This document shows, in pieces, positions 1-8,479 of a stretch of 64,000 nt of DNA. How positions within the stretch are numbered: position 1 is the first letter of the stretch; each line of letters starts with the position of its first letter. The stretch spans positions 978,070 to 1,042,069 of the forward strand of contig NZ_JANUCJ010000003.1 of NCBI RefSeq assembly GCF_024807615.1, in the 5' to 3' direction. The notes beneath the pieces are model-generated. The model saw only the letters and a program-made list of their open reading frames with translations, was not told the origin of the DNA and ran no database searches. The position numbers were made by a program, and so were the translations under genes. This DNA is from Tsukamurella ocularis (GTDB taxonomy: Bacteria > Actinomycetota > Actinomycetes > Mycobacteriales > Mycobacteriaceae).

Positions 1-16
1 CAAACTCGTTGTTCAT
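1..16 (-). CDS. start of an unidentified protein, cut by the window edge
   Basis: Only the first five codons are inside the window (MNNEF). The ATG at 16 is preceded by a GAGGAG ribosome binding site six bases upstream, which is a better spacing than the alternative ATG at 20. Nothing about function can be said. About 175 bp upstream, at 190-201, is a perfect 12-bp palindrome (TACCGCGCGGTA) that could be an operator for this gene. Confidence 0.45.
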
Positions 17-189
17 GCATTGCTCCTCGTCACCGACGCCGGGCGGCTGACGGTCATACAGTGGTACATCGCGTGGCGGCGACGGCCCGTTGCGGGCCTG
101 TGCGCCACCTCATAGTGCTTGATATCCGCAACATGTTTCACCCGTTCGGGGCGTTACCACGCTGTGAAAATCCGCAAACCCGACTATCG

Positions 190-201
190 TACCGCGCGGT
201 A
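190..201. promoter_or_regulatory. 12-bp perfect palindrome in intergenic DNA
   Basis: TACCGCGCGGTA lies between the end of the oxidoreductase gene and the start of the partial gene at the left edge. It is self-complementary over all 12 bases and sits in a locally AT-richer stretch, so it could be a repressor site or part of a promoter. No known regulator is recognised. Confidence 0.25.
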
Positions 202-242
202 ACGGCGGGGACGAAAACCGAGAGGTTGGGCAGTGGACACGA

Positions 243-1223
243 TCACTCGCCTTTGAGCTGCTCCAGGACGGGCGCGAAGGCCTCCATCTGGGTGGGGATC
301 ACGCCGACGTAGGACATACCCGTCGCGGCCCGGGTGGCGCGGACCTGATCGGCGATCTCGTCGAAGGTGCCGATCGCGAGGTAGGGCGAGCTCAGCACGT
401 CGTCGATCGTCACCTCCTTGTCGACCTCGATGCTGGCCGAGAGCCCGCGCTCGATGGCCTTGAGCGCGAAGTCGGCGACCTGCTCGCGATCGTCGGTGAC
501 CACGATGGTGGCGATCGACCAGGAGAGCTCGATCTCGGCGAAGCGGTCGCCCGCGGCGGCCTTCACGATCTCGACCTTGTTCTTCACGGCGTCCATCGAC
601 ATGTCCGAGATCCGGAGCTTGCCCTCGGCCGAGCTGCGCGGGTTGATCGAGACGACGTCGGCGCGCCGGGCCGCGAGCTCCAGCGTGCGGCGGGCGCCGG
701 CGCCGATGGCGATCGGCGGGCGCGGGCCCTGCCGCGGCCGCGGGTAGCCCTTGAGCTCCTTGACCCGGAAGACCTCTCCCTCGAACTCCGCCTCCTGGCC
801 GCGGAGCAGCGCGTCGAGCACCGTCAGGCCCTCGTCGAGGCGCTGGAACCGGCGGTCGGGCGACTCGAACTCGATGCCCGACTGGTCGAAGCCCTCCTTG
901 AAGGCGCCGAGGCCCAGGCCCACCTCGAGGCGCCCCTTGGACAGCACGTCGATGGTGGTGAGCTCCTTGGCCAGCACCGCTGGATGCCGGAAGGGCATCG
1001 CCAGCATCGAGGTCGCGAGGCGGATCTTGTCGGTGCTCACGGCCAGCGCGCCCAGCGCGGCCAGCGGTCCCACCTGCGCGTCCAGCCGATCCGGGATGGC
1101 GAAGGTGTCGAACCCCAGCTCCTCGGCCTCCTGCGCGAGCTTGACGAACTTGCGCGCGCCGCCCTCGTCGGCGTTGCCGGCGCCGCCGGCCGCGAACCGG
1201 AACTTGCGGGGCTCAGTGGTCAC
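243..1223 (-). CDS. LLM-class F420-dependent oxidoreductase
   Basis: A 326-residue cytoplasmic protein of the luciferase-like monooxygenase fold, resembling the actinobacterial F420-dependent subfamily (MSMEG_2516 type). The sequence shows the usual TIM-barrel landmarks: an early strand-helix with FDTFAIPDRLD (about residues 38-48), the IRLATSMLAMPFRHP segment around 67-81, and VGLGLG near 101-106. The family uses reduced deazaflavin F420 to reduce or oxidise small organic substrates; the substrate here cannot be told from sequence. It stands alone, with about 200 bp of non-coding DNA on each side. The family assignment is firm, cofactor F420 rather than FMN is inferred from the subfamily and host. 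Confidence 0.85.
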   Translation of the reverse strand: MTTEPRKFRFAAGGAGNADEGGARKFVKLAQEAEELGFDTFAIPDRLDAQVGPLAALGALAVSTDKIRLATSMLAMPFRHPAVLAKELTTIDVLSKGRLEVGLGLGAFKEGFDQSGIEFESPDRRFQRLDEGLTVLDALLRGQEAEFEGEVFRVKELKGYPRPRQGPRPPIAIGAGARRTLELAARRADVVSINPRSSAEGKLRISDMSMDAVKNKVEIVKAAAGDRFAEIELSWSIATIVVTDDREQVADFALKAIERGLSASIEVDKEVTIDDVLSSPYLAIGTFDEIADQVRATRAATGMSYVGVIPTQMEAFAPVLEQLKGE

Positions 1224-1422
1224 GTTGTGGGTACTCCTGGTCGACTGGGATGCGGTCGTGAAACGTTGCGGACAGCCTAACGGTTGCCCGACGGTGCCTC
1301 GGCCGCCCTGTGATTCCCGGTAGATCCGTACCCACTGTGAATCCTCGGCTCAGAGCACACACGAAGCCATATCCGGGCTCGGGTGCTCGGAAAGCCGTGG
1401 ATTCACGGACGGAGCGGACCCG

Positions 1423-1914
1423 TCACCGCGAGACGGAGTAGTAGAGGTCGATGGATTCGGCGGTGGTTCGCAGATACACCTTGAGCGACTCGCCGTAGTT
1501 CAGGCCTCCACGGGTTCCCTTGATCAGGCGGTACGCCGGTCCGGCGAGCACGAGCCGGCCACGGGCACCGTCGGCGCGCCAGGGCTCGACCGTGAGCGAG
1601 TCCGCCGGAAATCCGGTCATGGTCAGGTCGGAGTCCCGAAGGGAGACGGTGAGCTCAGCGGGTCGGATCACCGCATGGATGTACGAGATGCTCGACACCA
1701 GCCCGGTCGATTCCACCGCTCCGGACACCGTCCGTGCCTCTGCCGGGAGTGCCAGACCCACGTGGGATGCCGCCCGCCACATCGCGTCGGATCGCGCCGC
1801 CTCCCCGTCGATCACATTCACCTGTTCCCCGGGTCCGGGCGGCGCCAAGGGATCGCAGGCACTCGTCGACAGCGCCACCAACGCCACGACGGCAAGCGCG
1901 ATCCGTTTTCGCAT
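1423..1914 (-). CDS. putative lipoprotein of unknown function
   Basis: A 163-residue exported protein. The start at ATG 1914 gives a typical lipoprotein signal: MRKR, a hydrophobic run, then the lipobox LSTSAC with the lipidated Cys at about residue 20. The mature part (about 140 residues) is rich in beta-strand-like segments and has no motif I recognise. The size resembles LmeA/DUF2993-type lipid-binding envelope proteins (for example segments like ISYIHAVIRPAELTVSL), but this is only a suggestion. It is divergent from the agmatine deiminase gene, sharing a 220-bp intergenic region. Confidence 0.7.
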   Translation of the reverse strand: MRKRIALAVVALVALSTSACDPLAPPGPGEQVNVIDGEAARSDAMWRAASHVGLALPAEARTVSGAVESTGLVSSISYIHAVIRPAELTVSLRDSDLTMTGFPADSLTVEPWRADGARGRLVLAGPAYRLIKGTRGGLNYGESLKVYLRTTAESIDLYYSVSR

Positions 1915-2137
1915 ACCTCGAATGGTAGTTGCCCAAGCGGGAGACAGGCTGGCGCCGGCCGTCCCCCACGCGGCGCCGATTCCCCTGCTGGGCGTTCGGT
2001 CCCCCATGAGTCGCCGTTCCTCGGGTGGGGGACCGGCCGTCCCCCACGCGGCGCCTAATCCCCCGCGGGAGGCCACGACCGGTGACAATGGGCGGGCGGG
2101 GCTGGAGAGGCCGGCACCGTCGGAAGAGGTGAGCGCG

Positions 2138-3256
2138 ATGCGACGACGGAACTTCCTGCTCGCGGCGGCGGCAGCAGTGCTGGCGGCGTGCGGCGCACCG
2201 TCGAACACGCCGGCGGAGAGGTCGCCCGTGGACCGAGGCGGGCGACGGTGGCGCATGCCCGACGAGGGCGAGCGGCACGAGCGCACCTGGATGGCGCTGG
2301 CCGCCCGCGAGGACGTGCGGGGGAAGAAGCTGCTTCCCGACGTGCAGCGGACGCTCATGCTCATCGCGACGACGATCGGCCGGTTCGAGCCCGTCTCGAT
2401 CCTGGTCCGCCCCGACCAGCTGGAGACCGCCCGCGGGCTGCTCGGCACGGCGCCGGGCGTCACGCTGGTGCCCGCCGAGCTCGACGACCTGTGGATCCGC
2501 GACACCGGCCCGACGTTCGTCACCGGCGACAGGGGGCTCGCAGGCGTCGACTTCAACTTCAACGGCTGGGGCAACAAGCAGACCCACGACGCCGACGCGA
2601 AGGTCGCCGGCTTCGTCACCACGCAGGCGAAGGCCGAGACGGTGCGGACCGACCTGGTGATCGAGGGCGGGGCGCTGGAGGTCGACGGCGAGGGCACCGC
2701 GATCATCACCGAGAGCTGCGTCCTCAACGACAACCGGAACCCCGGCTGGACGAAGCAGCAGGTCGAGGGCGAGCTGAGCGAGCTACTGGGGATCGAGAAG
2801 GTGATCTGGCTGCCCGGCATCAAGGGCAAGGACATCACCGACGGGCACACGGACTTCTACGCGCGGTTCGCCTCGCCGGGCGTGGTGGTGGCCGCGCAGG
2901 ACGACGACCCCGACTCCTTCGACCACGAGGTGACGAAGCGGCACCTGGAAATCCTCCGCGGCGCCACCGACTCCAAGGGGCGGAAGCTGCAGGTGGAGGC
3001 GCTCCGCGCGCCGTCAACGGTGCGTGAGCGGTACGCGCAGGACGACGACTTCGCCGCCGGGTACATCAACTTCTACCTGTGCAACGGCGCGGTGATCTGT
3101 CCGCAGTTCGGCGACGCGGAGACCGACGGCGAGGCGCGGACGACGCTGCAGCGACTGTTCCCCGGCCGCGAGGTGGTGCAGCTCGACATCGACCCGGTCG
3201 CCGCGGGCGGCGGCGGAATCCACTGTGCCACTCAGCAGCAGCCGGCTCGCCCCTGA
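2138..3256 (+). CDS. exported agmatine deiminase family protein
   Basis: A 372-residue member of the agmatine/peptidyl-arginine deiminase family, which hydrolyses agmatine to N-carbamoylputrescine and ammonia. Catalytic landmarks are present: the LWIRDTGPTF acidic motif (about 117-126), the TDGHTD His/Asp motif (about 235) and the nucleophilic Cys in GGGIHCATQQQP near the C-terminus. Unusually, the N-terminus is a twin-arginine-like signal (RRRNFLL) ending in a lipobox LAAC, so the enzyme is predicted to be a surface lipoprotein rather than cytosolic. The ATG at 2138 has an AGAGGTGAG ribosome binding site. Substrate could be agmatine or another guanidino compound. Confidence 0.85.
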   Translation: MRRRNFLLAAAAAVLAACGAPSNTPAERSPVDRGGRRWRMPDEGERHERTWMALAAREDVRGKKLLPDVQRTLMLIATTIGRFEPVSILVRPDQLETARGLLGTAPGVTLVPAELDDLWIRDTGPTFVTGDRGLAGVDFNFNGWGNKQTHDADAKVAGFVTTQAKAETVRTDLVIEGGALEVDGEGTAIITESCVLNDNRNPGWTKQQVEGELSELLGIEKVIWLPGIKGKDITDGHTDFYARFASPGVVVAAQDDDPDSFDHEVTKRHLEILRGATDSKGRKLQVEALRAPSTVRERYAQDDDFAAGYINFYLCNGAVICPQFGDAETDGEARTTLQRLFPGREVVQLDIDPVAAGGGGIHCATQQQPARP

Positions 3257-3305
3257 CGTATGCACCGATGACCCCCCCCCCGCACCGGTGGACATCAGTA
3301 CCCGG

Positions 3306-4259
3306 CTACTTCGTCTTGGGCGCCTTGTCGATGATCCCCGTCGCCCAGCCGGTGAGCCACTGCGTGGCGGTCTTGCCGTCGAGCGACCAGTTCGCGGTGG
3401 TGCCATAGGCGGCGTGTGAGTTCTGCGTGATGGTCGAGATCACCTGCGGCAGGCCGGTGGCCAGGCCCAGGAGCCCGCCCTTCGGCTGGTTGCAGATGGG
3501 GTCGTTGGAGCCGCAGATCGTGACGACCTTGTCGTTGACCGAGCCGAAACCGCCGTCGCGCTTGCCCTGCAGGTCGACGCCCGAGAAGCTGAAGCCGGAG
3601 AAGGTCACCTCGACGCCCTCGCCCGCGGGGTCGGGGCCGATGGCGGTGCCCTGGCCCTGGACCCGGCGGCTGTCGGAGATCAGTCCCACGCCCAGGAGCC
3701 GCTCGGCCACGATCGGGCCCCGGCCGGCGCCGATCTGCGCGGCGATGTTGCCCGCGATGGTCGCGCCCTGGGAGAAGCCGATGAGCACGAAGCCGGTGCG
3801 GGGGCACGCGTCCTTGACTGCGGTGATCTTGGCGATCGCCCGGTCGGTGCCCTGCTGCCGCGAGGCCTGGTAGGTCATCTGGCCGTCCGGCGGCACCGCG
3901 ATCGGGTTGTGGAACTGGGCGGCGTAGTTGACGGTCCAGATGTCGGCGCGGGCACCGGCGAACCGCTTGTCCAGCGGGTTCGTCACCTGCAGCATGAGCG
4001 AGCGCGGGTTGAACTTCGGCGCCTTCGGGTCGTCCGCGGCGGACGATTCCCAGGTGCCGGGGAAGGAGATCACCTGAACGTCGGGGCAGCCCGCCGCCTG
4101 GGGGCCCGTGGGCTCGCCCGGAGGGGTGGGCTCCGGCTTGCGGATCATCGTGATGATGAGCGTGATCACGACGATGATCGCGATGATCGCCGCGATAATG
4201 ACGGCGATGCCGAAGACCCGCCCGGCCTTCCGCGCTCCCTGATTCTTCGTGCCTGCCAT
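3306..4259 (-). CDS. Rv3802c-like cutinase family lipase, copy A
   Basis: A 317-residue membrane-anchored serine hydrolase. One transmembrane helix (about residues 15-39, very Ile-rich) is followed by a Pro-rich linker and a cutinase domain starting at CPDVQVISFPGTWESS. The nucleophile elbow is GFSQGA (about 160), and paired cysteines characteristic of cutinases are present (CPDVQ, CPRTG, CGSNDPIC). Rv3802c (Culp6) is an essential phospholipase/thioesterase in the mycolate layer. The gene follows copy B by 19 bp and belongs to the same envelope operon. The two copies share an almost identical plan, so they are recent or maintained paralogs. Mycobacterium has one gene at this position. Confidence 0.9.
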   Translation of the reverse strand: MAGTKNQGARKAGRVFGIAVIIAAIIAIIVVITLIITMIRKPEPTPPGEPTGPQAAGCPDVQVISFPGTWESSAADDPKAPKFNPRSLMLQVTNPLDKRFAGARADIWTVNYAAQFHNPIAVPPDGQMTYQASRQQGTDRAIAKITAVKDACPRTGFVLIGFSQGATIAGNIAAQIGAGRGPIVAERLLGVGLISDSRRVQGQGTAIGPDPAGEGVEVTFSGFSFSGVDLQGKRDGGFGSVNDKVVTICGSNDPICNQPKGGLLGLATGLPQVISTITQNSHAAYGTTANWSLDGKTATQWLTGWATGIIDKAPKTK

Positions 4260-4278
4260 TCCTATGTGAATACCAGGG

Positions 4279-5289
4279 CTAGCTGTGCGGAGGCTTAGGC
4301 GCCTTGTCGATCACGCCACGTGCCCAGGACTGCATCCACTGCGTGGCGGTCTGCCCGTTGGCAGACCAATCGGTCGTCGTCGCGTACAGCGCGTGCGAAT
4401 TCCCGGTGAGCACCTTCTCCAGCTCCGGCAGCGTGGTCGCGATGTTGCCGGCCTGGAAGATGTCCTTGGGCTGGTTGCAGATCGGGTCCTTGTTGCCGCA
4501 CAGGGAGACGGTGCGGTCCTTGACCGCGCCGAAGCCGCCCTCGCGCTTGCCCCGCAGCGATAGGCTGCCGAAGCTGAAGCCGCCGTACGCGACCTCGACA
4601 CCCACGCCGGGCGGGTTCGGGCCCGCCGTCCGAGCGTCTCCCGGCTCGCGGCGGGGATCGGAGATCAGGCCCACGCCGAGAAGGTTCTCCGCGGGGATGA
4701 CTCCGTTGCCCGCACCGATCTCGCCGGCGATGTCCCCGGCGATCACGGCGCCCTGGGAGAAGCCCATCAGCACGAAGCCGGTGAGCTTGCACTTGTCGTA
4801 GACCTTCTTGATCTGCGCAACCGACTTGTCGTAGCCCTCGGTGCGCGACTTCTCGTAGGACGCCTGCCCGTCCGGCGGGATGGCGACGGGGTTCGACAGC
4901 TGCGCAACGTACGGGGTGGTCCACACGTCGGCGCGGCTGTCGGGCAGCGCCGCGGCCAGCGGCGCGGTGATCTTGAGCATCAGCGAGTTCGGGTTGAACG
5001 CCGGCCGGTACGGGTCGTCCTTCGACGACGACTCCAGCGTGCCGGGCACCGAGATCACCTGCACGTCGGGGCAGTCCGCGGGCTGCGAGGTGGGCCGCGC
5101 CGCGGTCGCCGACGGGCTCGACGAGGAGCCGTCCGGCGACACCGGCGGCAGCTCCGGGCCGGGCCGCAGCCAGGTGCCCACGAGGATCGCCAGCAGAACC
5201 AGCGCGATGATCACGACCACGCCGACGACGATCGTCACCGGCGAGAACCTGCGCCAGCCGCTCGGCTTTCCGGGCTCCTGATGCGTCAC
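4279..5289 (-). CDS. Rv3802c-like cutinase family lipase, copy B
   Basis: A 336-residue paralog of the next gene, with one transmembrane helix near residues 16-41, a Ser/Pro linker and a cutinase domain beginning CPDVQVISVPGTLESS. The catalytic serine lies in GFSQGAVIAG; a C-terminal His is in the NSHALYATT region. I chose the GTG at 5289, four bases after the stop of the DUF732 gene, because the longer open frame upstream is Arg/Ser-rich and overlaps that gene entirely. Its expected role is hydrolysis of envelope acyl esters or mycolate-related thioesters, by homology to Rv3802c. Confidence 0.88.
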   Translation of the reverse strand: MTHQEPGKPSGWRRFSPVTIVVGVVVIIALVLLAILVGTWLRPGPELPPVSPDGSSSSPSATAARPTSQPADCPDVQVISVPGTLESSSKDDPYRPAFNPNSLMLKITAPLAAALPDSRADVWTTPYVAQLSNPVAIPPDGQASYEKSRTEGYDKSVAQIKKVYDKCKLTGFVLMGFSQGAVIAGDIAGEIGAGNGVIPAENLLGVGLISDPRREPGDARTAGPNPPGVGVEVAYGGFSFGSLSLRGKREGGFGAVKDRTVSLCGNKDPICNQPKDIFQAGNIATTLPELEKVLTGNSHALYATTTDWSANGQTATQWMQSWARGVIDKAPKPPHS

Positions 5290-5293
5290 GGGA

Positions 5294-5734
5294 TCACTTC
5301 TTGCAGTAGGAGGCCCGCGCCTCGGTGATGAACTTCTTCGCGTTCCCGGAGGCGGCGTCACCGTCGTACGGGCCGAGGATGCCGACGACGAAGGGCTCGA
5401 GGTTCTTGGCGTCACGACCCGACTTGTCGTACTCGCACGCGAACTGCGCGGCGTTGATCACCACGTCGTCGGGGGCCTTCACGCCGTCCGCGCGAACCTT
5501 GGCTATGAAGTCCTTGTCCTTCTGCGTCAGGGCCGGGTTCGCGGCCGAGCTCGCACCCGGGTAGCCCGACGGTGCCGTGGCCGATCCGGGGGCGGTCGCG
5601 GGCAGCGACGTGGGCTCGCCCTCCACGGGGGTGGTGGGCGCTTCGACCGTCGAACTGCCGCCGCAGGCGACGGCACCGAGCAGCAGGCCGCCCGTCATCA
5701 CTGCGGCCGCGAGGGCTCCCCGAAGTCCAGCCAT
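5294..5734 (-). CDS. DUF732-type lipoprotein
   Basis: A 146-residue exported protein. A signal peptide with lipobox LGAVAC (Cys near residue 22) is followed by a Thr/Pro/Ala-rich linker and a small helical domain of the DUF732 kind: DKDFIAKVRADGV, then FACEYDKSG and a final ARASYCKK with two cysteines likely disulphide-bonded. DUF732 proteins are common, uncharacterised envelope proteins in mycobacteria. A strong AAGGAGAG ribosome binding site precedes ATG 5734. It sits between the mycolyltransferase and the cutinases, so a mycolic-layer location is likely, but its function is unknown. Confidence 0.82.
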   Translation of the reverse strand: MAGLRGALAAAVMTGGLLLGAVACGGSSTVEAPTTPVEGEPTSLPATAPGSATAPSGYPGASSAANPALTQKDKDFIAKVRADGVKAPDDVVINAAQFACEYDKSGRDAKNLEPFVVGILGPYDGDAASGNAKKFITEARASYCKK

Positions 5735-5814
5735 GTCTTCTCTCCTTGAAGTACGTCCGGAACGCAACGTTGCCAGGCTACCGGCAGCGAGGAAGCGCAA
5801 CCCTCGGCTGGGCG

Positions 5815-7446
5815 TCAGCGTGCCGTCGCTACCCCGTTGACCAGGGCGATCACGCCGCGCTCGAAGCGCTGCTCGAAGCCGCCGGGGACAGGCGTGGAAT
5901 CGGCGACCGGGAAGCCGAGGCGGCCGCCCTCGTAGCCCTGACGGCCCCATTCGGCGAAGATCGGGCCGTTGGTCACCACGGTCGCGGGCGTCTTCGGCGA
6001 CCAGTAGACCTGCCCGCCCTGGAAGCGCTGGAAGGCGCCGCCCGGGAGCTTCGTCTCGTCGCCCAGCGGCAGCCCGAGCGCCGAGCGCTCGTAATCCAGT
6101 GCGGCGTACTTGTCGCGGATCGCGCCGCGCACCGCGCGCGCACCGGTCTGCGGGCTCCAGTACACGGTGCCGTGCTGGAACTGCTGGTAACGACCCTTCT
6201 TGTCAGCGAGGGCCCGCTCGCCGCCGGTCGGGTAGCCGAGCGGGCCGCCGGGACCGCCCGTCCCGAGGTAGGCGCCGCCGATCGCGCCGCCGACCACCTG
6301 CGCGCCGGTGTCCGCCGACCAGAACACCTGGCCGCCACGGAAGTCCTGCGCGCGGCCGCCGGGCACGGCGTACTCGACGGTGACGCACGAGCCCAGCGCC
6401 GGAGTCTTGGGTGCGGCCTCGCCGATCGCGCCGCCGATGCCGCAGGGCCGCGGGTTGGCGACGCCGAGGGCCGCCTGCACCTGCGGCCAGGCCTGACCGT
6501 TCTCGAACTGCCAGTAGGGCCAGCTGTGGTTCCCCGACGGGCGGTAGAGCGCGTTCGCGGGGATCCCGAGCCGGTTGAGCTCGATCGCGAAGGCCTGGTT
6601 CGACGAGCGGGCGAGCACCTCGAGCGCCATGGCCTGCAGGTCGGTGGGCGCACCGGTGCCGCCGGAACCGTTACCGGAGCTGAAGTACAGGCTGACGCCT
6701 CGCAACTTCTCCGCCAGCTTGAGCGGATCGTGCTGCGCCCAGGCGGGATCCGTGGGCGGGCCGTACATGGCGTCGGCGTTGAAACCACCCGCGTCGCGCA
6801 TGGCGATCGCGATGGACTCGGGGGTGCCGGGGGTGCTCGTGGAGAGGATGCCGGAGTAGGAGCCGGCGAACCGGTACAGGCCCTTGTTGCGGGCGGCGAG
6901 GGTGAAGGCCGCGGTGCCGCCCATCGAGACGCCGGCCGCGGCGCGCGCGTCAGTGGCGCGCCATCCCTGCTGCAGGAGCGGCGGCAGCTCCTTGGCGAGG
7001 AAGGTCTCCCACTGGTAGTTCTTGCCGTTGTCCGGCCGCCTCCAGTCGGTGTACCAGCTGGACTGGCCACCGACGGGCAGAACGACGGTGACGTTCTTGT
7101 CGCGGTAGAAGTCCGCGACGTTCGTCTCCAGCAGCCAGCCGTTGCGGTCCTCGCGCGCCCGCATCCCGTCGAGCAGGTACAGCGTGGGGAACTTCGCTGT
7201 GGGGTCGGCATGCCAGTCGCGGGCCAGCAGCAGCTGGATCTTGATCGAGTCGTTCATCGCCGCGGAGTAGACGGTGAGGTCCACCTGGTGATCGCCCTGC
7301 CACTGGGCCTCGGTGATCCGGGACTTGGCGGGGGCCGGGTCGGCGTGCGCGGGCGCGGGGTTCAGGGCCGACGGTGCCACCACGACGGCGCCCGCCGCCA
7401 CGGCCCCGGCGACGAGCAGCGTTCCGATTCGGCCCAGCGATGACAT
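5815..7446 (-). CDS. mycolyltransferase (antigen 85 type) with C-terminal LGFP repeats
   Basis: A 543-residue secreted esterase. A signal peptide (cleavage near AHADPA, residue 35) precedes an alpha/beta-hydrolase domain of the antigen 85/Cmt family: LYLLDGMRAREDRNGW, the oxyanion and nucleophile motif GVSMGG (about 169-174), and the catalytic His in SGNHSWPYW. After about residue 335 come roughly four LGFP repeats (for example GPLGYPTGGE, SALGLPLGDE, GRLGFPVADS), thought to hold the protein on the arabinogalactan. The enzyme transfers mycolic acids from trehalose monomycolate to arabinogalactan or another trehalose. Its place next to aftB matches fbpA in Mycobacterium; LGFP tails are typical of Corynebacterium and Tsukamurella-type enzymes. 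Confidence 0.93.
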   Translation of the reverse strand: MSSLGRIGTLLVAGAVAAGAVVVAPSALNPAPAHADPAPAKSRITEAQWQGDHQVDLTVYSAAMNDSIKIQLLLARDWHADPTAKFPTLYLLDGMRAREDRNGWLLETNVADFYRDKNVTVVLPVGGQSSWYTDWRRPDNGKNYQWETFLAKELPPLLQQGWRATDARAAAGVSMGGTAAFTLAARNKGLYRFAGSYSGILSTSTPGTPESIAIAMRDAGGFNADAMYGPPTDPAWAQHDPLKLAEKLRGVSLYFSSGNGSGGTGAPTDLQAMALEVLARSSNQAFAIELNRLGIPANALYRPSGNHSWPYWQFENGQAWPQVQAALGVANPRPCGIGGAIGEAAPKTPALGSCVTVEYAVPGGRAQDFRGGQVFWSADTGAQVVGGAIGGAYLGTGGPGGPLGYPTGGERALADKKGRYQQFQHGTVYWSPQTGARAVRGAIRDKYAALDYERSALGLPLGDETKLPGGAFQRFQGGQVYWSPKTPATVVTNGPIFAEWGRQGYEGGRLGFPVADSTPVPGGFEQRFERGVIALVNGVATAR

Positions 7447-7540
7447 GGGACCAGTGTTACACGGGTGTGATTTCGGGTCCGGGTGCCGCGCGGAGGGTGG
7501 CCGGGGTCACGGCGCCCCCGACGCGTGATAGGACTGTTCG

Positions 7541-8416
7541 ATGACCGAAATGTACCCGTCCGCGGAGCCCTTCAGCGTCGATGCCGGTGGCCTGGCCATC
7601 GCCGGCGACCGCTGGGCGGCGCCCTCGGGCCCCGGCGACGGGACGACGCTCGTGTTGCTGCACGGCGGCGGCCAGACCCGGCACTCCTGGGACCGCACCG
7701 CCGCCGCGCTCGCCCAACGCGGGTACACGGTCATCACGCTCGACGCGCGCGGCCACGGCGACACCGCTTGGGCCGCCGACGGCGCCTACGCGCTGGGCGA
7801 CTTCGTCGGGGACCTGCTGGCCGTCCTCGCCACCCGCAGCGGCCCGCCGCCCGTTCTCATCGGGGCGTCGCTCGGCGGCATCACCAGCCTGTGCGCCGTC
7901 GGCGAGAACCCGGGCATCGCGGCCGCGCTGGTCCTGGTGGACGTCGTGGTCGACGCCGAGAAGAAGGGCATCGATCGGGTCACCGACTTCCTCGGCGCGC
8001 ACGCCGACGGCTTCGCCACGCTCGACGAGGTCGCCGACGCCGTCGCCGCCTACAACCCCACCCGCAAGCGTTCCCGCAACCCCGAGGGGCTCAAGAAGAA
8101 CGTGCGGCTGCGCGCCGACGGCCGCTGGTACTGGCACTGGGATCCCGCGTTCCTCCGCGGCGACGACCGCAACGAGGCCCGCATCCAGGACAAGGGACGG
8201 CTCGGCGCCGCGGCCGGGCGCGTCACCATCCCGACGCTCATCGTGCGCGGCGGGAAGTCCGACGTGGTGAGCGACGAAGGCGTGGCGAAGATGCTGGAGC
8301 GGGTCCCGCACGCCGAAGTCGCCGACGTCAGCGGTGCCGGACACATGGTCGCGGGCGACGACAATCAGGTCTTCGCCGCCGCGATCGAGGACTTCCTGGA
8401 CCGTCACCGCCTCTGA
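7541..8416 (+). CDS. alpha/beta hydrolase
   Basis: A 291-residue cytoplasmic hydrolase. Visible landmarks are the HGGGQTRHSWD oxyanion loop (about 46-56), LDARGHGD (about 73-80), the nucleophile elbow GASLGG (about 108) and the catalytic His in GAGHMVAGD near residue 267. The acid is probably the Asp in the VRGGKSDVV segment. No signal peptide. It is the only plus-strand gene inside the minus-strand envelope block, separating the mycolyltransferase from aftB, and looks like an insertion relative to the mycobacterial order. Substrate unknown; the cap domain resembles epoxide hydrolase/haloperoxidase-like esterases. Confidence 0.85.
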   Translation: MTEMYPSAEPFSVDAGGLAIAGDRWAAPSGPGDGTTLVLLHGGGQTRHSWDRTAAALAQRGYTVITLDARGHGDTAWAADGAYALGDFVGDLLAVLATRSGPPPVLIGASLGGITSLCAVGENPGIAAALVLVDVVVDAEKKGIDRVTDFLGAHADGFATLDEVADAVAAYNPTRKRSRNPEGLKKNVRLRADGRWYWHWDPAFLRGDDRNEARIQDKGRLGAAAGRVTIPTLIVRGGKSDVVSDEGVAKMLERVPHAEVADVSGAGHMVAGDDNQVFAAAIEDFLDRHRL

Positions 8417-8479
8417 CTCAGGCGACGGGGCCGACGTCGGTGAGCGCGGAGCAGTCCGCGCTCGCCCCGTTGATCGCCA

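Noticed and set aside
1337..1406. 8-bp inverted repeat GTGAATCC...GGATTCAC
   Set aside because: Short arms and a 54-base separation make it unlikely to be functional.
3272..3281. Run of ten C in an intergenic space
   Set aside because: A slippage-prone tract, but it lies between two convergent genes and affects neither coding region.
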